Shown here one piece after another: positions 16,883 through 25,182 of a stretch of DNA of 64,000 nt; position 1 is the stretch's first letter; each line of letters opens with the position of its first letter. The DNA lies in assembly GCF_000739085.1 (NCBI RefSeq), contig NZ_CP009110.1, forward strand, positions 7,173,392-7,237,391. The letters are read 5' to 3'. This DNA comes from Amycolatopsis methanolica 239 (GTDB taxonomy: Bacteria > Actinomycetota > Actinomycetes > Mycobacteriales > Pseudonocardiaceae). The notes under the pieces are model-generated. The model made no database searches and had not been told where the DNA came from. It saw only the letters and a list, made by a program, of their open reading frames with translations. A program made the position numbers and the translations under genes.

Positions 16883-16922
16883 GGCGGCGCCCGATTCCGT
16901 CGGAAATGCCGCGCTCACCTTC

Positions 16923-16928
16923 TAGAAT
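16923..16928 (+). promoter_or_regulatory. -10-like hexamer for a probably leaderless transcript
   Basis: TAGAAT lies 6 nt before the ATG at 16935; there is no Shine-Dalgarno sequence. Confidence 0.55.
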
Positions 16929-16934
16929 GCCGGG

Positions 16935-17678
16935 ATGGACAAGCCGACCCGACGGGGTCGCGAGCGCGCGGCGACCGATCAGGACATCCGCCGCACCGCG
17001 CGCAAGCTCCTCGTCGAGCACGGACCGGAAGCCGTGACGTTGCGGGCCATCGCCCGCGAGCTCGGCATCACCGCACCCGCCCTCTACCGGTACTACGGCT
17101 CACGCGACGACCTCGTCGAGCACCTCCGCCTCGACGTCGTCGCCGACCTGGCCGCCGAACTCACCGAAGAACTCTCCGGGCTGCCCGACGACGGCGCGGT
17201 CCAGCTCTTCGCGATCTGCCGCGGCTTCCGCCGCTGGGCGCTCACCCACACCAAGGAGTTCACGCTCGTGTTCGCGTCGCCGACCGGCGAGGTCGGCTCG
17301 GCCGCGGGCAGCGTGGCGACCCTGAACCGGGCCAACGAGCCGTTCGGCCGGATCTTCCTCACCGCGGCCGGGCACCTGCTGGCCAACTTCCAGCTGGAGA
17401 TCCCGCCCGCCGAAGCGGTGCCCGTCGAACTGCACGACGACCTGGCCGCGTTCCAGGACGACCTGCTGGCGGTGCTGCGCGAATCCGGCGTCGACTTCCC
17501 GCCCGACAAGCTCGACCTGGGCACCACGTACGTGATGATCCAGTTCTGGGCGCGCCTCTACGGGCACGTGACGCTGGAGGTGTTCGGCAACTACCCGATC
17601 CCGATGTCCAAGCCGGACGCCGTGTTCGACGCGCTGCTGGCCGACCTCGCGCGCGAGATCGGCCTCGACACCCCCTAG
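16935..17678 (+). CDS. TetR/AcrR-family transcriptional regulator
   Basis: A 247-aa one-component regulator. The N-terminal HTH (residues ~15-60) reads [20 protein letters not shown] then [19 protein letters not shown], the classic TetR DNA-binding signature. The C-terminal ~180 residues form the helical ligand-binding/dimer domain (TetR_C type, with [18 protein letters not shown]). No metabolic or efflux gene is adjacent on the same strand, so the ligand and targets are not indicated; a palindrome upstream may be its own operator. The stop codon overlaps the leuS stop on the other strand within a shared CTAG. Confidence 0.9.
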   Translation: MDKPTRRGRERAATDQDIRRTARKLLVEHGPEAVTLRAIARELGITAPALYRYYGSRDDLVEHLRLDVVADLAAELTEELSGLPDDGAVQLFAICRGFRRWALTHTKEFTLVFASPTGEVGSAAGSVATLNRANEPFGRIFLTAAGHLLANFQLEIPPAEAVPVELHDDLAAFQDDLLAVLRESGVDFPPDKLDLGTTYVMIQFWARLYGHVTLEVFGNYPIPMSKPDAVFDALLADLAREIGLDTP

Positions 17679-20509
17679 AGGACCACGTTCACCAGGCGGC
17701 CTGGCACGACGATGACCTTGCGCGGCGTGCCGCCGTTCAGCAGCGCCACGATCTTCTCGTCGGCCAGCGCGGCGGCCTCTACGGCGTCCTTCGCCGCGTC
17801 GGCGGGCACCTGGATCCGGGCGCGGACCTTGCCGTTGACCTGGATCGGGTACTCCACCGTGTCCTCGACCAGGAACTTCTCGTCCGCGACGGGGAACGGG
17901 CCGTGCACCAGCGAGTCCTCGTGGCCCAGCCGGTGCCACAGCTCCTCGGCGATGTGCGGGCACAGCGGCGCCAGCATCAGCACCAGCGGCTCGACCAGCT
18001 CGCGCGGCGTCGCCTCGGCGGCGCCGTAGACCTTGGTCAGGTGGTTGTTGTACTCGATCAGCTTCGCGCCGGCGGTGTTGAAGCGCAGGCCCGAGTAGTC
18101 GTCGCGGACCCCGGCGATGGTCCGGTGCAGGATCCGGCGGTCCTCGTCCGTCGCCTCCGCGCCGGACACGCGCAGCTCACCGGTCTGCTCGGAGACCACC
18201 AGCCGCCACACGCGCTGCAGGAACCGGTGGGCGCCGACGACGTCCTTGGTCGCCCACGGCCGGGAGTCGGCCAGCGGGCCCATCGACATCTCGTAGAACC
18301 GGAAGGTGTCGGCCCCGTAGTCCGCCGCCATCTGGTCGGGCGTGACCACGTTCTTCAGGCTCTTGCCCATCTTCCCGTACTCTTGCTTGACTTCCTTGCC
18401 CTGGTGGAAGAACTTGCCGTCCTTCTCCTCGACCTCGTCGGCCGGGACGTAGAAGCCGCGCTCGTCGGTGTAGGCGTAGGCCTGGATGTAGCCCTGGTTG
18501 AACAGCCGCCGGTACGGCTCCTCAGCGCTGACGTACCCCAGGTCGAACAGCACCTTCTGCCAGAACCGCGAGTACAGCAGGTGCAGCACCGCGTGCTCGA
18601 CGCCGCCGACGTACAGGTCGACACCGCCCGGGTCGTTCACGCCGTGCTCGGCCGGGCGCGGGCCCATCCAGTACTTCTCGTTGCCCGCGTCGACGAACCG
18701 CTCCGCGTTGTCCGGGTCGATGTAGCGCAGCTGGTACCAGCAGGAACCGGCCCAGTTCGGCATCGTGTTGGTGTCGCGGCGGTAGGTCTTCTTGCCGTCG
18801 CCGAGGTCCAGCTCGACCTCGACCCAGTCGGTCGCGCGGGACAGCGGCGGCGACGGCTCGCTGTCGGCGTCCTCCGGGTCGAAGGTGCGCGGCGAGTAGT
18901 CGTCCACCTCAGGCAGCTCGACCGGCAGCAGGTGCTCCGGGATCGCGTGCGCCTGGCCGTCCTCGTCGTACACGATGGGGAACGGCTCGCCCCAGTACCG
19001 CTGCCGCGAGAACAGCCAGTCGCGCAGCTTGTACTGCACCGTGCCGGCGCCGTGGCCGTTCTCCTCCAGCCACTGGATGATCGTCTTCTTGGCGTCGTCG
19101 ACGTTCATCCCGTCCAGGAAGCCACTGTTGATCGCGACCCCGTCGCCGGTGAACGCCTTGCCGTCGAAGCCCTCGCTCGGCTGGACCGTGCGCACGATCT
19201 CCAGGCCGAACTTCTCCGCGAAGTCCCAGTCGCGCTGGTCCTGCGCCGGCACCGCCATGATCGCGCCGGTGCCGTAGCCCATCAGCACGTAGTCGGCGAT
19301 GAAGACCGGGATCTCCTTGCCGTTGACCGGGTTCACCGCATACGAGCCGACGAAGACGCCCGTCTTGTCCTTGCTCTCCTGGCGGTCCAGTTCGGACTTG
19401 CGGGACGCGGCGCGCCGGTAGGCGGCGACGGCCTCGGCCGGGGTGGCGGCCCCACCCGTCCACCGCTCGTCCACATCGGACGGCCATTCCGTCGTGGTCA
19501 GCTCGTCGACCAGCGGGTGCTCGGGCGCCAGCACCATGTACGTGGCGCCGAACAGCGTGTCCGGGCGGGTGGTGAAGACCTCGATCTTGTGCTCGCCCGC
19601 GGCGAAGGTGACGCGCGCGCCGTGCGAGCGGCCGATCCAGTTGCGCTGCATCGACTTGACCTTCTCCGGCCACTCCAGCCGGTCCAGGTCGTCGACCAGG
19701 CGGTCGGCGTAGGCGGTGATGCGCATCATCCACTGACGCAGGTTGCGGCGGAACACCGGGAAGTTGCCGCGCTCGCTACGGCCGTCCGGCGTGACCTCCT
19801 CGTTGGACAGCACCGTGCCGAGGCCGGGGCACCAGTTCACCGGCGCCTCGGAGATGTAGGCCAGCCGGTGCTCGTCCAGGATCTTCAGCTGCTCGGCGCG
19901 GGTCAGCTCGCACCAGCCGCGGCCGTCGGGCGTGCGGCGCTTGTCCTGCGCGTACTCGGCCTCCAGCTCGACGATCGGGCGGGCCTTGCCCAGCTTCTCG
20001 TCGTACCAGGAGTTGTAGATCTTCAGGAAGATCCACTGCGTCCACTTGTAGTAATCCGGGTCGATCGTCGCGATCCGGCGGCGCTCGTCGTGGCCCAGGC
20101 CCAGCCTGCGGATCTGCCGCAGGTAGGTCTCCATGTTCTGCTCGGTCGTCGTGCGCGGGTGCTGCCCCGTCTGCACCGCGTACTGCTCCGCGGGCAGGCC
20201 GAACGCGTCGAAGCCCATGGTGTGCAGGACGTTACGCCCGATCATCCGGTGGTAGCGGGCGTAGACGTCCGTCGCGATGAAGCCCAGCGGGTGCCCGACG
20301 TGCAGACCGGCCCCCGACGGGTAGGGGAACATGTCCTGCACGAAGAGCTTGTCCGAGGGAACGCTGGAGTCGGTCGCCAGCGAGCCGGCCGGGTTCGGTG
20401 CGTGGAAGGTGCCGTGATCGGCCCAGTAGTTCTGCCAGCGCAGCTCGACCCGACCGGCCAGCTCGGCGTTGTACCGGTGGCCGGGCGTTTCCTCGATTGC
20501 TTCACTCAC
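17675..20509 (-). CDS. leuS: Leucyl-tRNA synthetase
   Basis: A 944-aa class Ia synthetase that charges tRNA-Leu. The HIGH motif appears as HVGH (residues 70-73, in [16 protein letters not shown]) and the KMSKS motif as KMGKS (residues 713-717). The CP1 editing domain contains [20 protein letters not shown]. The C-terminus has the anticodon-binding domain and the small C-terminal domain ending [10 protein letters not shown]. Length is typical for actinobacterial LeuRS. The GTG start at 20509 has TACCAT 6 nt upstream and no Shine-Dalgarno sequence, suggesting a leaderless mRNA. It converges with the TetR-type gene, sharing CTAG at the stops. Confidence 0.97.
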   Translation of the reverse strand: MSEAIEETPGHRYNAELAGRVELRWQNYWADHGTFHAPNPAGSLATDSSVPSDKLFVQDMFPYPSGAGLHVGHPLGFIATDVYARYHRMIGRNVLHTMGFDAFGLPAEQYAVQTGQHPRTTTEQNMETYLRQIRRLGLGHDERRRIATIDPDYYKWTQWIFLKIYNSWYDEKLGKARPIVELEAEYAQDKRRTPDGRGWCELTRAEQLKILDEHRLAYISEAPVNWCPGLGTVLSNEEVTPDGRSERGNFPVFRRNLRQWMMRITAYADRLVDDLDRLEWPEKVKSMQRNWIGRSHGARVTFAAGEHKIEVFTTRPDTLFGATYMVLAPEHPLVDELTTTEWPSDVDERWTGGAATPAEAVAAYRRAASRKSELDRQESKDKTGVFVGSYAVNPVNGKEIPVFIADYVLMGYGTGAIMAVPAQDQRDWDFAEKFGLEIVRTVQPSEGFDGKAFTGDGVAINSGFLDGMNVDDAKKTIIQWLEENGHGAGTVQYKLRDWLFSRQRYWGEPFPIVYDEDGQAHAIPEHLLPVELPEVDDYSPRTFDPEDADSEPSPPLSRATDWVEVELDLGDGKKTYRRDTNTMPNWAGSCWYQLRYIDPDNAERFVDAGNEKYWMGPRPAEHGVNDPGGVDLYVGGVEHAVLHLLYSRFWQKVLFDLGYVSAEEPYRRLFNQGYIQAYAYTDERGFYVPADEVEEKDGKFFHQGKEVKQEYGKMGKSLKNVVTPDQMAADYGADTFRFYEMSMGPLADSRPWATKDVVGAHRFLQRVWRLVVSEQTGELRVSGAEATDEDRRILHRTIAGVRDDYSGLRFNTAGAKLIEYNNHLTKVYGAAEATPRELVEPLVLMLAPLCPHIAEELWHRLGHEDSLVHGPFPVADEKFLVEDTVEYPIQVNGKVRARIQVPADAAKDAVEAAALADEKIVALLNGGTPRKVIVVPGRLVNVVL

Positions 20510-20515
20510 CCAACC

Positions 20516-20521
20516 ATGGTA
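20516..20521 (-). promoter_or_regulatory. -10-like hexamer for leuS
   Basis: On the minus strand TACCAT lies 6 nt before the GTG of leuS; there is no Shine-Dalgarno sequence, consistent with leaderless transcription. Confidence 0.5.
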
Positions 20522-20543
20522 AGCGGCCCGGCCTGCCCGGCTC

Positions 20544-21635
20544 TCAGCGCACCGCGAATGCGATGACCTGCGTGATCTGGCGGGTCGACAGGTTGTCGTC
20601 GCTGACCAGCAGCAGTGTCCGCTCGCCGCTCGGCAGACGCGGCCCCCAGGTCATGCCCTCCAGGTTGTCGACCTTGGACAGCGGGTAGTCGGCCAGGTCG
20701 AGGAGCAGCTTCTTCCGCACCGGCCGCACCTTCGCGCCGTCCAGCGACGCGGTGTGCAGGACGTTCGTGGCGCCGGCCGTGTTGATCTCGTAGATCCGCA
20801 CCTTGTTGCCGACGCCGGACACGTAGGAGCGCTCCATCACGAGGAAGCGCGCCGGGTCGAGCGGATCGGCGGCGAGGATCGACGAGACGCCGGTGTCGGT
20901 GGCGCCGCCGGGCGGGTTCGAGTCGGCGAAGACCGGCTCCTGCGGGTAGGCGTACTGCGCGAGGACCGGACCGGTGCGGGCCTGGACCGTGATCCGGGAC
21001 AGCGCGCCCCGCTCGGGCGTCGCGACCGGGCCGTCCTGCAGCAGCGGGCCCTCCACCGAGCTGACGACGAGCGTACCCGCGGCGGCGAAGGTGAGGCCTT
21101 CCAGCACGAGGTTGCGGCGCGGGCCGGAGTCCGGGCGCATCCGCTCGTTGTCCGGCGTGGGCAGGGTGCGCACATAACCGCCGTCACGCCGGGCCACCTG
21201 CACCGACGGGTCGATCAGCGCGGTGTCCGACCGGAAGCCCTCCTGGCTCCAGAAGTAGGCGCCGGTCCACGGGTCGACCCGCATCTCCTCGGGATCGACC
21301 GAGTCCTCCGGGTAAGTGCCGCCGTCGGGCTGCCGGAACAGCTGCGCGCCGGTGAAGGTGACCGGGCCGAGCCCGTTGGCGGACACCGGGACCTTCGCCG
21401 TGAAGAACCGGGCGGGCGCCTCGGAGGTGTCGTCGGCGATGAAGACGTACTCGCCGGTGCGCGGGTCGTAGTCGATGCTCGACAACTCCCCGATCGTGTA
21501 GTCGCCGACGGGCAGTGCGTGCGAGATGATTTGTTCCCCCAGGAAACGCACGGGCGTGGGAGCGGCCTGTGCGGCGGGAGCGACGGTCAAGAGCAGAGAG
21601 CCGGCGAGGGCGCCGACCGAGAGTCGCTTCAGCAT
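20544..21635 (-). CDS. Secreted esterase-like / phytase-like beta-propeller protein
   Basis: A 363-aa exported protein. A signal peptide ([24 protein letters not shown]) is followed by a beta-propeller-like domain of the esterase-like activity of phytase family. Landmarks are [48 protein letters not shown] and [11 protein letters not shown]. Family members are extracytoplasmic and some hydrolyse phosphoesters, but the activity of this one is not established. ATG 21635 gives the best signal peptide; a GTG at 21647 is in frame. The gene sits just behind leuS on the same strand. Confidence 0.82.
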   Translation of the reverse strand: MLKRLSVGALAGSLLLTVAPAAQAAPTPVRFLGEQIISHALPVGDYTIGELSSIDYDPRTGEYVFIADDTSEAPARFFTAKVPVSANGLGPVTFTGAQLFRQPDGGTYPEDSVDPEEMRVDPWTGAYFWSQEGFRSDTALIDPSVQVARRDGGYVRTLPTPDNERMRPDSGPRRNLVLEGLTFAAAGTLVVSSVEGPLLQDGPVATPERGALSRITVQARTGPVLAQYAYPQEPVFADSNPPGGATDTGVSSILAADPLDPARFLVMERSYVSGVGNKVRIYEINTAGATNVLHTASLDGAKVRPVRKKLLLDLADYPLSKVDNLEGMTWGPRLPSGERTLLLVSDDNLSTRQITQVIAFAVR

Positions 21636-21701
21636 GGCGTGCAGCACAGCGCATGTGGGTATCCAGCGGGTAGCGCCAACATCACGCTTATCCTCGTTGA
21701 C

Positions 21702-22106
21702 GTGTTCGTAGTCGCGCTGGTTCCGCTCGTACTGGGTGTCGTCGTGGGCTGGGGAGGCCTGCTCGGCTGGCGGGAGAAACTCCCGCGCGACCGCGGCGCC
21801 GGTGTGCGCACGGCCGCCACCCTGCGCTCCGACGAGGCGTTCCGCGTCGCGAACCGGGTCGCCGGGCTGCCCACGATGGTCGCCGGGGTGGTCGGGATCG
21901 TGGCCGGGATCGCCGGCCTGCTCATGCCCGGCACGGCGGGTGCCCTGACCGCGACCGCGATCGGCCTGGTCGGCATGTTCGCCCTGGTCGCCGGTGGTGG
22001 CGTGCTGGGCAACCGGGCCGCGGCCGCCGTGCCGCCGCCCGCTCCCGCCGCGCCGGCCGGCTGCTCCGGTTGCGCTTGCGGTGGCTGCGCTGTGCAGCGC
22101 GCTTAA
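21702..22106 (+). CDS. Small SdpI-like membrane protein with a Cys-rich tail
   Basis: A 134-aa protein with three hydrophobic segments (residues ~1-20, ~52-72, ~78-100) and the charged loop SDEAFRVANRVAGLP, which resembles the conserved loop of SdpI/YhfL-type membrane proteins. The C-terminal tail is unusual: a Pro/Ala linker followed by GCSGCACGGCAVQRA with four Cys residues in 8 positions. This could bind a metal or carry thiol chemistry, but that is speculative. The GTG start at 21702 is inferred from the beginning of the first helix. Its stop overlaps the convergent YqgE-type gene by 4 bp (TTAA). Confidence 0.65.
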   Translation: MFVVALVPLVLGVVVGWGGLLGWREKLPRDRGAGVRTAATLRSDEAFRVANRVAGLPTMVAGVVGIVAGIAGLLMPGTAGALTATAIGLVGMFALVAGGGVLGNRAAAAVPPPAPAAPAGCSGCACGGCAVQRA

Positions 22107-22675
22107 TTTCGCTGCAAGTCGCCCGGGTGCGTGGCCAGCAAGGCCGTCGGCACACCCTGGCGACGCAGAACTTGGCCCCAGAGGTCCCGCTCCGGCGTGG
22201 CCAGCACGTCGCTGGGCAGCGCTGGGACGATGAGCCAGTCACCGCGGTCGATCTCGCCGTCCAGCTGGCCGGAGTCCCAGCCCGCGTAACCCGCGAAGAC
22301 CCGCAGGCCGCGCACCTTCGGCACCAGCGCGTCCGGATCGGCGTCCAGATCGACCAGCGCCACCGGGCCGCGCACGCCGATCAGCCCCGGCACACCCGAT
22401 GCGGTCTCCCCGGCGCGCAGCGCGGCCAGGCACAACGCGGTCTTCTTCTCCACCGGGCCGCCGACGAACACCGACTGGGGCTCCACCACGTGCCGTCCCC
22501 AGCTGGGCAGCACGTCGTCGACCGGCACGTCGCTCGGGCGGTTGAGGACGACCCCGAGCGTTCCCTCCTCCCGGTGGTCGATGATGAACACCACCGTGCG
22601 GCGGAAGTTGGGGTCGAACATCGTAGGAGCGGCGACCAGGAGCGATCCCGGTTCAACCTCGGCGTCCGCTGGCAC
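22103..22675 (-). CDS. YqgE/AlgH family protein (UPF0301)
   Basis: A 190-aa soluble protein of the YqgE/AlgH family. Characteristic motifs are GSLLVAAPTMFDPNFRRTVVFI, GTLGVVLNRPSDVPV, VFVGGPVEKKTALCLA, VFAGYAGWDSGQLDGEI and GDWLIVPA. The family is widespread and its biochemical role is unsettled. GTG at 22675 is chosen to match the usual short N-terminus; the frame stays open upstream to 22783 without recognisable homology. It overlaps the convergent small membrane-protein gene by 4 bp. Confidence 0.88.
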   Translation of the reverse strand: MPADAEVEPGSLLVAAPTMFDPNFRRTVVFIIDHREEGTLGVVLNRPSDVPVDDVLPSWGRHVVEPQSVFVGGPVEKKTALCLAALRAGETASGVPGLIGVRGPVALVDLDADPDALVPKVRGLRVFAGYAGWDSGQLDGEIDRGDWLIVPALPSDVLATPERDLWGQVLRRQGVPTALLATHPGDLQRN

Positions 22676-22915
22676 GCCCCCATGATCCCATTCCCGCAAA
22701 ACCGGGCCGCACGGCCGGGAACAAGGCGCGGCCCCCACCCGTTGAACAGGGTGGCCGGCGCACTCCGTGTCCCCCGGGCTCACTGAAGAAAAGCCTTTGT
22801 GGAATACCGTTCGGCAGGAGCCACACTGCGCAATGCCGCCGAGAGGCGACCAAGTGCGCCGGCCCTCGAAATCTCCCCCTCCTTCCGGCGCCCCGGCACC
22901 GTAAGCTGGTGAGCC

Positions 22916-24208
22916 GTGACAGTGAGTGCACAGTCCGTCGAGAAGGTGTCACCGCGCGCGTTCTTCGCGATGGCGGGCTTCCGCACGCTGCTGTTCACCC
23001 GCTTCGCCGCCCAGTTCTCCGACGGCATGTTCCGCGCCGGGCTGGCCGGGGCGATGCTGTTCAACCCCGAGCGCGGCGCCGACCCGCTGACCATCGCGGG
23101 CGGGTTCGCCGTCCTGCTGCTGCCGTACTCGTTCATCGGGCCGTTCGCCGGCGCGCTGCTGGACCGCTGGGACCGGCGGCGGGTGCTGATCGTGGCCAAC
23201 CTGCTGCGCGGCACGGCGATCGTCGCGACCGCGGTCTCGGTCGGGCTCGGGTTCGCCGGCCTGGAACTGTTCGTGCTCGCGCTGATCGTCGAGGGCATCT
23301 CCCGGTTCGTCGGGTCCGGTCTGTCCGCGTCGCTGCCGCACGTCGTGCCACCGGGCACCCTGGTGACGGCCAACGCGGTCGCGACCACGCTCGGCTCGCT
23401 GGTCGCGGTGCTCGGCGGCGGCGTCGCCATCGGGTTGCGGTCGCTGATCGGCGCCGGGAACACCGGTTCCGGCTGGACCACGGCCGTCGCGGTGCTCGGC
23501 ACGCTCGCCTCCGCCGCGATCGCGCGCCGGTTCGCCCGCGGCGCGCTCGGTCCGGACACGGTCGACGAGCCGAGCGACGCGGTGCTCGCCGTGGCCCGCG
23601 GTCTCGTCGACGGGGCCAAGGCCGCGCTCGGTGCGCCCAGTGTCGTCGCCGGGTTCGTCGCGCTGCTCGCGCACCGCGCGTCCTACGGCATCTCGCTGCT
23701 GATCACGGTGCTGCTGCTGCGGTTCACCTTCACCGATCACGGGCTGCTCAAGGCCGGGCTGCCCGGGTTGGGGCAGCTCGCCGCGATGGCGGGCGCCGGG
23801 ATCCTGTTCGCCGGTTTCCTCACCCCGCGGCTGGTGCGCAGGCTCGGCCGCCGCCGCGCGATCCCCGGCGCGCTGGTGGTCGCCGCGGTCGCCCAGGCCG
23901 GGCTCGGCCTGCCGATGCAGCTGCCGACCGTGCTGGTCGCGTCGTTCGTCATCACCGCCGCAGGCCAGGTCGTGAAGCTGTGCGTGGACTCCTCGATCCA
24001 GCACGACGTGCGCGACGAGTCCCGCGGCCGGGTGTTCTCGCTGTACGACACCCTGTTCAACATCACACAGGTGATCGCGGTCTCGCTCGCCGCGACGATC
24101 GTGCCGTTGACCGGGCGGTCGGTGCCGCTGCTGCTCGTCGCCACCGCGCTGTACCTGCTCGGCGCGGCCGGATACCTGGTGATCGCGCGACGCGCCCGCA
24201 CCGAGTGA
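22916..24208 (+). CDS. Major facilitator superfamily transporter
   Basis: A 430-aa protein with about twelve transmembrane segments. The MFS loop 2-3 motif is seen as GALLDRWDRRRVLIVANLLRG, the family's cytoplasmic signature. The protein starts with a soluble ~20-aa stretch and resembles the actinobacterial MFS group that includes M. tuberculosis Rv-type putative drug/metabolite transporters. The substrate is unknown. GTG 22916 is 8 nt after TAAGCT and lacks a Shine-Dalgarno sequence. It ends 55 nt before the toxin island, and a separate -10-like box precedes the island, so it is probably not part of it. Confidence 0.85.
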   Translation: MTVSAQSVEKVSPRAFFAMAGFRTLLFTRFAAQFSDGMFRAGLAGAMLFNPERGADPLTIAGGFAVLLLPYSFIGPFAGALLDRWDRRRVLIVANLLRGTAIVATAVSVGLGFAGLELFVLALIVEGISRFVGSGLSASLPHVVPPGTLVTANAVATTLGSLVAVLGGGVAIGLRSLIGAGNTGSGWTTAVAVLGTLASAAIARRFARGALGPDTVDEPSDAVLAVARGLVDGAKAALGAPSVVAGFVALLAHRASYGISLLITVLLLRFTFTDHGLLKAGLPGLGQLAAMAGAGILFAGFLTPRLVRRLGRRRAIPGALVVAAVAQAGLGLPMQLPTVLVASFVITAAGQVVKLCVDSSIQHDVRDESRGRVFSLYDTLFNITQVIAVSLAATIVPLTGRSVPLLLVATALYLLGAAGYLVIARRARTE

Positions 24209-24250
24209 CGGAATTTTCCCGATTACGCCGACCGGCGGAAGACGGCCCAC

Positions 24251-24256
24251 TAGAGT
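24251..24256 (+). promoter_or_regulatory. -10-like hexamer at the head of the toxin island
   Basis: TAGAGT lies 7 nt before the GTG at 24264 with no Shine-Dalgarno sequence. This is the only obvious promoter before the same-strand block 24264-40587, whose genes are overlapping or separated by at most ~55 nt. Confidence 0.5.
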
Positions 24257-24263
24257 GGCCCGC

Positions 24264-24854
24264 GTGAGCACCCCGGGGGACGACCGCGCGCAGAAGGAAG
24301 CCCGCAACGCGGCCATGCGTGAGACCGTCGACCAGTTGATGGACAAGTTCCACCAGCAGACGGCGCAGCTGCGGGAGGCGCAGCAGGCCGCGTCCGCCCT
24401 CACCGCGGAACTGTCCTCGCCGGACGGCCTGGTCAAGGTCACCATCGACGCACAGGGGACGCTCGCCGACCTCAAGCTCGCGCCGACGACGTTCGACCGC
24501 ACCCGGCCGGAGGCGCTCGCGCGCACGATCAGCGACCTGGTGCGCCGCGGGATGCTGCAGGTCAAGCAGCAGCAGGCCGAGTTGTTCCGGCCGCTGACCG
24601 CGGACCTGCCCGACCTGTCCGAGTTCATCGAGGGCGCGCCGTCACTGGCCGGCCTGATGCCGGACATCCCGGACTTCCTCGAACCCGAGCCGGAACCGGA
24701 GCCACGGCCCGCCGAGGACCCGGAGTCGCAGACGATCATGCGCCGGGACGCGCCGATTTCTCCGCCTGCGCCGAAACCGGCGGCGCGCCGCCGGCGTCCC
24801 ACCCACGACGACGACGAAATGCCCGACACCTGGATGACGCGGGGTGACCGATGA
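24264..24854 (+). CDS. YbaB/EbfC-family protein at the head of the WXG100-toxin operon
   Basis: A 196-aa protein. Residues ~15-115 match the YbaB/EbfC fold: a long helix (MRETVDQLMDKFHQQTAQLREA), a beta hairpin (SPDGLVKVTIDAQGTLADLKL) and a second helix (EALARTISDLVRRGMLQV). The C-terminal 80 residues are acidic and Pro-rich. Canonical YbaB is a small dimeric nucleoid-associated DNA-binding protein, but longer variants like this commonly precede WXG100 genes in actinobacterial type VII loci and may be chaperones or regulators. GTG at 24264 is preferred over 24255 because a TAGAGT box overlaps the latter. Its stop overlaps the next start (ATGA). Confidence 0.78.
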   Translation: MSTPGDDRAQKEARNAAMRETVDQLMDKFHQQTAQLREAQQAASALTAELSSPDGLVKVTIDAQGTLADLKLAPTTFDRTRPEALARTISDLVRRGMLQVKQQQAELFRPLTADLPDLSEFIEGAPSLAGLMPDIPDFLEPEPEPEPRPAEDPESQTIMRRDAPISPPAPKPAARRRRPTHDDDEMPDTWMTRGDR

Positions 24855-25180
24855 CCGGAGCCGGTACCGGCCACGAGATGGACCCGGACACCGTCCGATC
24901 CGGCGCGGGGAAGTTCCCGCCCGCGGGTGACGACCTGAAGGCCGCCGGCGCGGCGCTCAAGGCCGCGCTCGAAGCGCAGGGCGCCTGCTGGGGCAACGAC
25001 GAGTCCGGCCAGGCGTTCGCCAAGGACTACGAACCGGCCGCGAAGAACTGCACCGAGGCCTTCGGGAGCCTCAGCCAGGCGCTGAAGGACGTGGCGAAGG
25101 CCGTGAAGGACGCCGCGGACGCGACCGAGGGCACGCACAAGGACGCCGAGAAGGTCATCAAGAACACGGGTCAGGTCTGA
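24851..25180 (+). CDS. WXG100-like (ESX) small secreted protein
   Basis: A 109-aa helical hairpin protein of the WXG100/ESAT-6 superfamily. The turn carries CWGNDESGQAFAKDY, a W-x-N/D variant of the W-x-G motif, between two amphipathic helices (residues ~25-50 and ~62-100). There is no signal peptide, as expected for type VII secretion substrates. It is translationally coupled to the YbaB-like gene (ATGA overlap) and ends 2 nt before the giant toxin. It probably pairs with the WXG100-like N-terminus of that toxin for export. No EccC or other secretion-machine gene is in the window. Confidence 0.8.
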   Translation: MTGAGTGHEMDPDTVRSGAGKFPPAGDDLKAAGAALKAALEAQGACWGNDESGQAFAKDYEPAAKNCTEAFGSLSQALKDVAKAVKDAADATEGTHKDAEKVIKNTGQV

Positions 25181-25182
25181 CC

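Larger units (their letters stand above)
16553..16934. other. Intergenic interval between divergent ptsI and the TetR-type gene
   Basis: About 380 bp without a credible gene. Besides the operator at its left edge it contains one conspicuous 12-bp inverted repeat (16847-16882) and a -10-like hexamer before the TetR-type gene. Nothing else structured is seen between 16553 and 16840. Confidence 0.6.

Noticed and set aside
17903..20566. Plus-strand open frame of 887 codons opposite leuS
   Set aside because: Antisense shadow of a perfectly conserved LeuRS; no homology and no ribosome-binding site.
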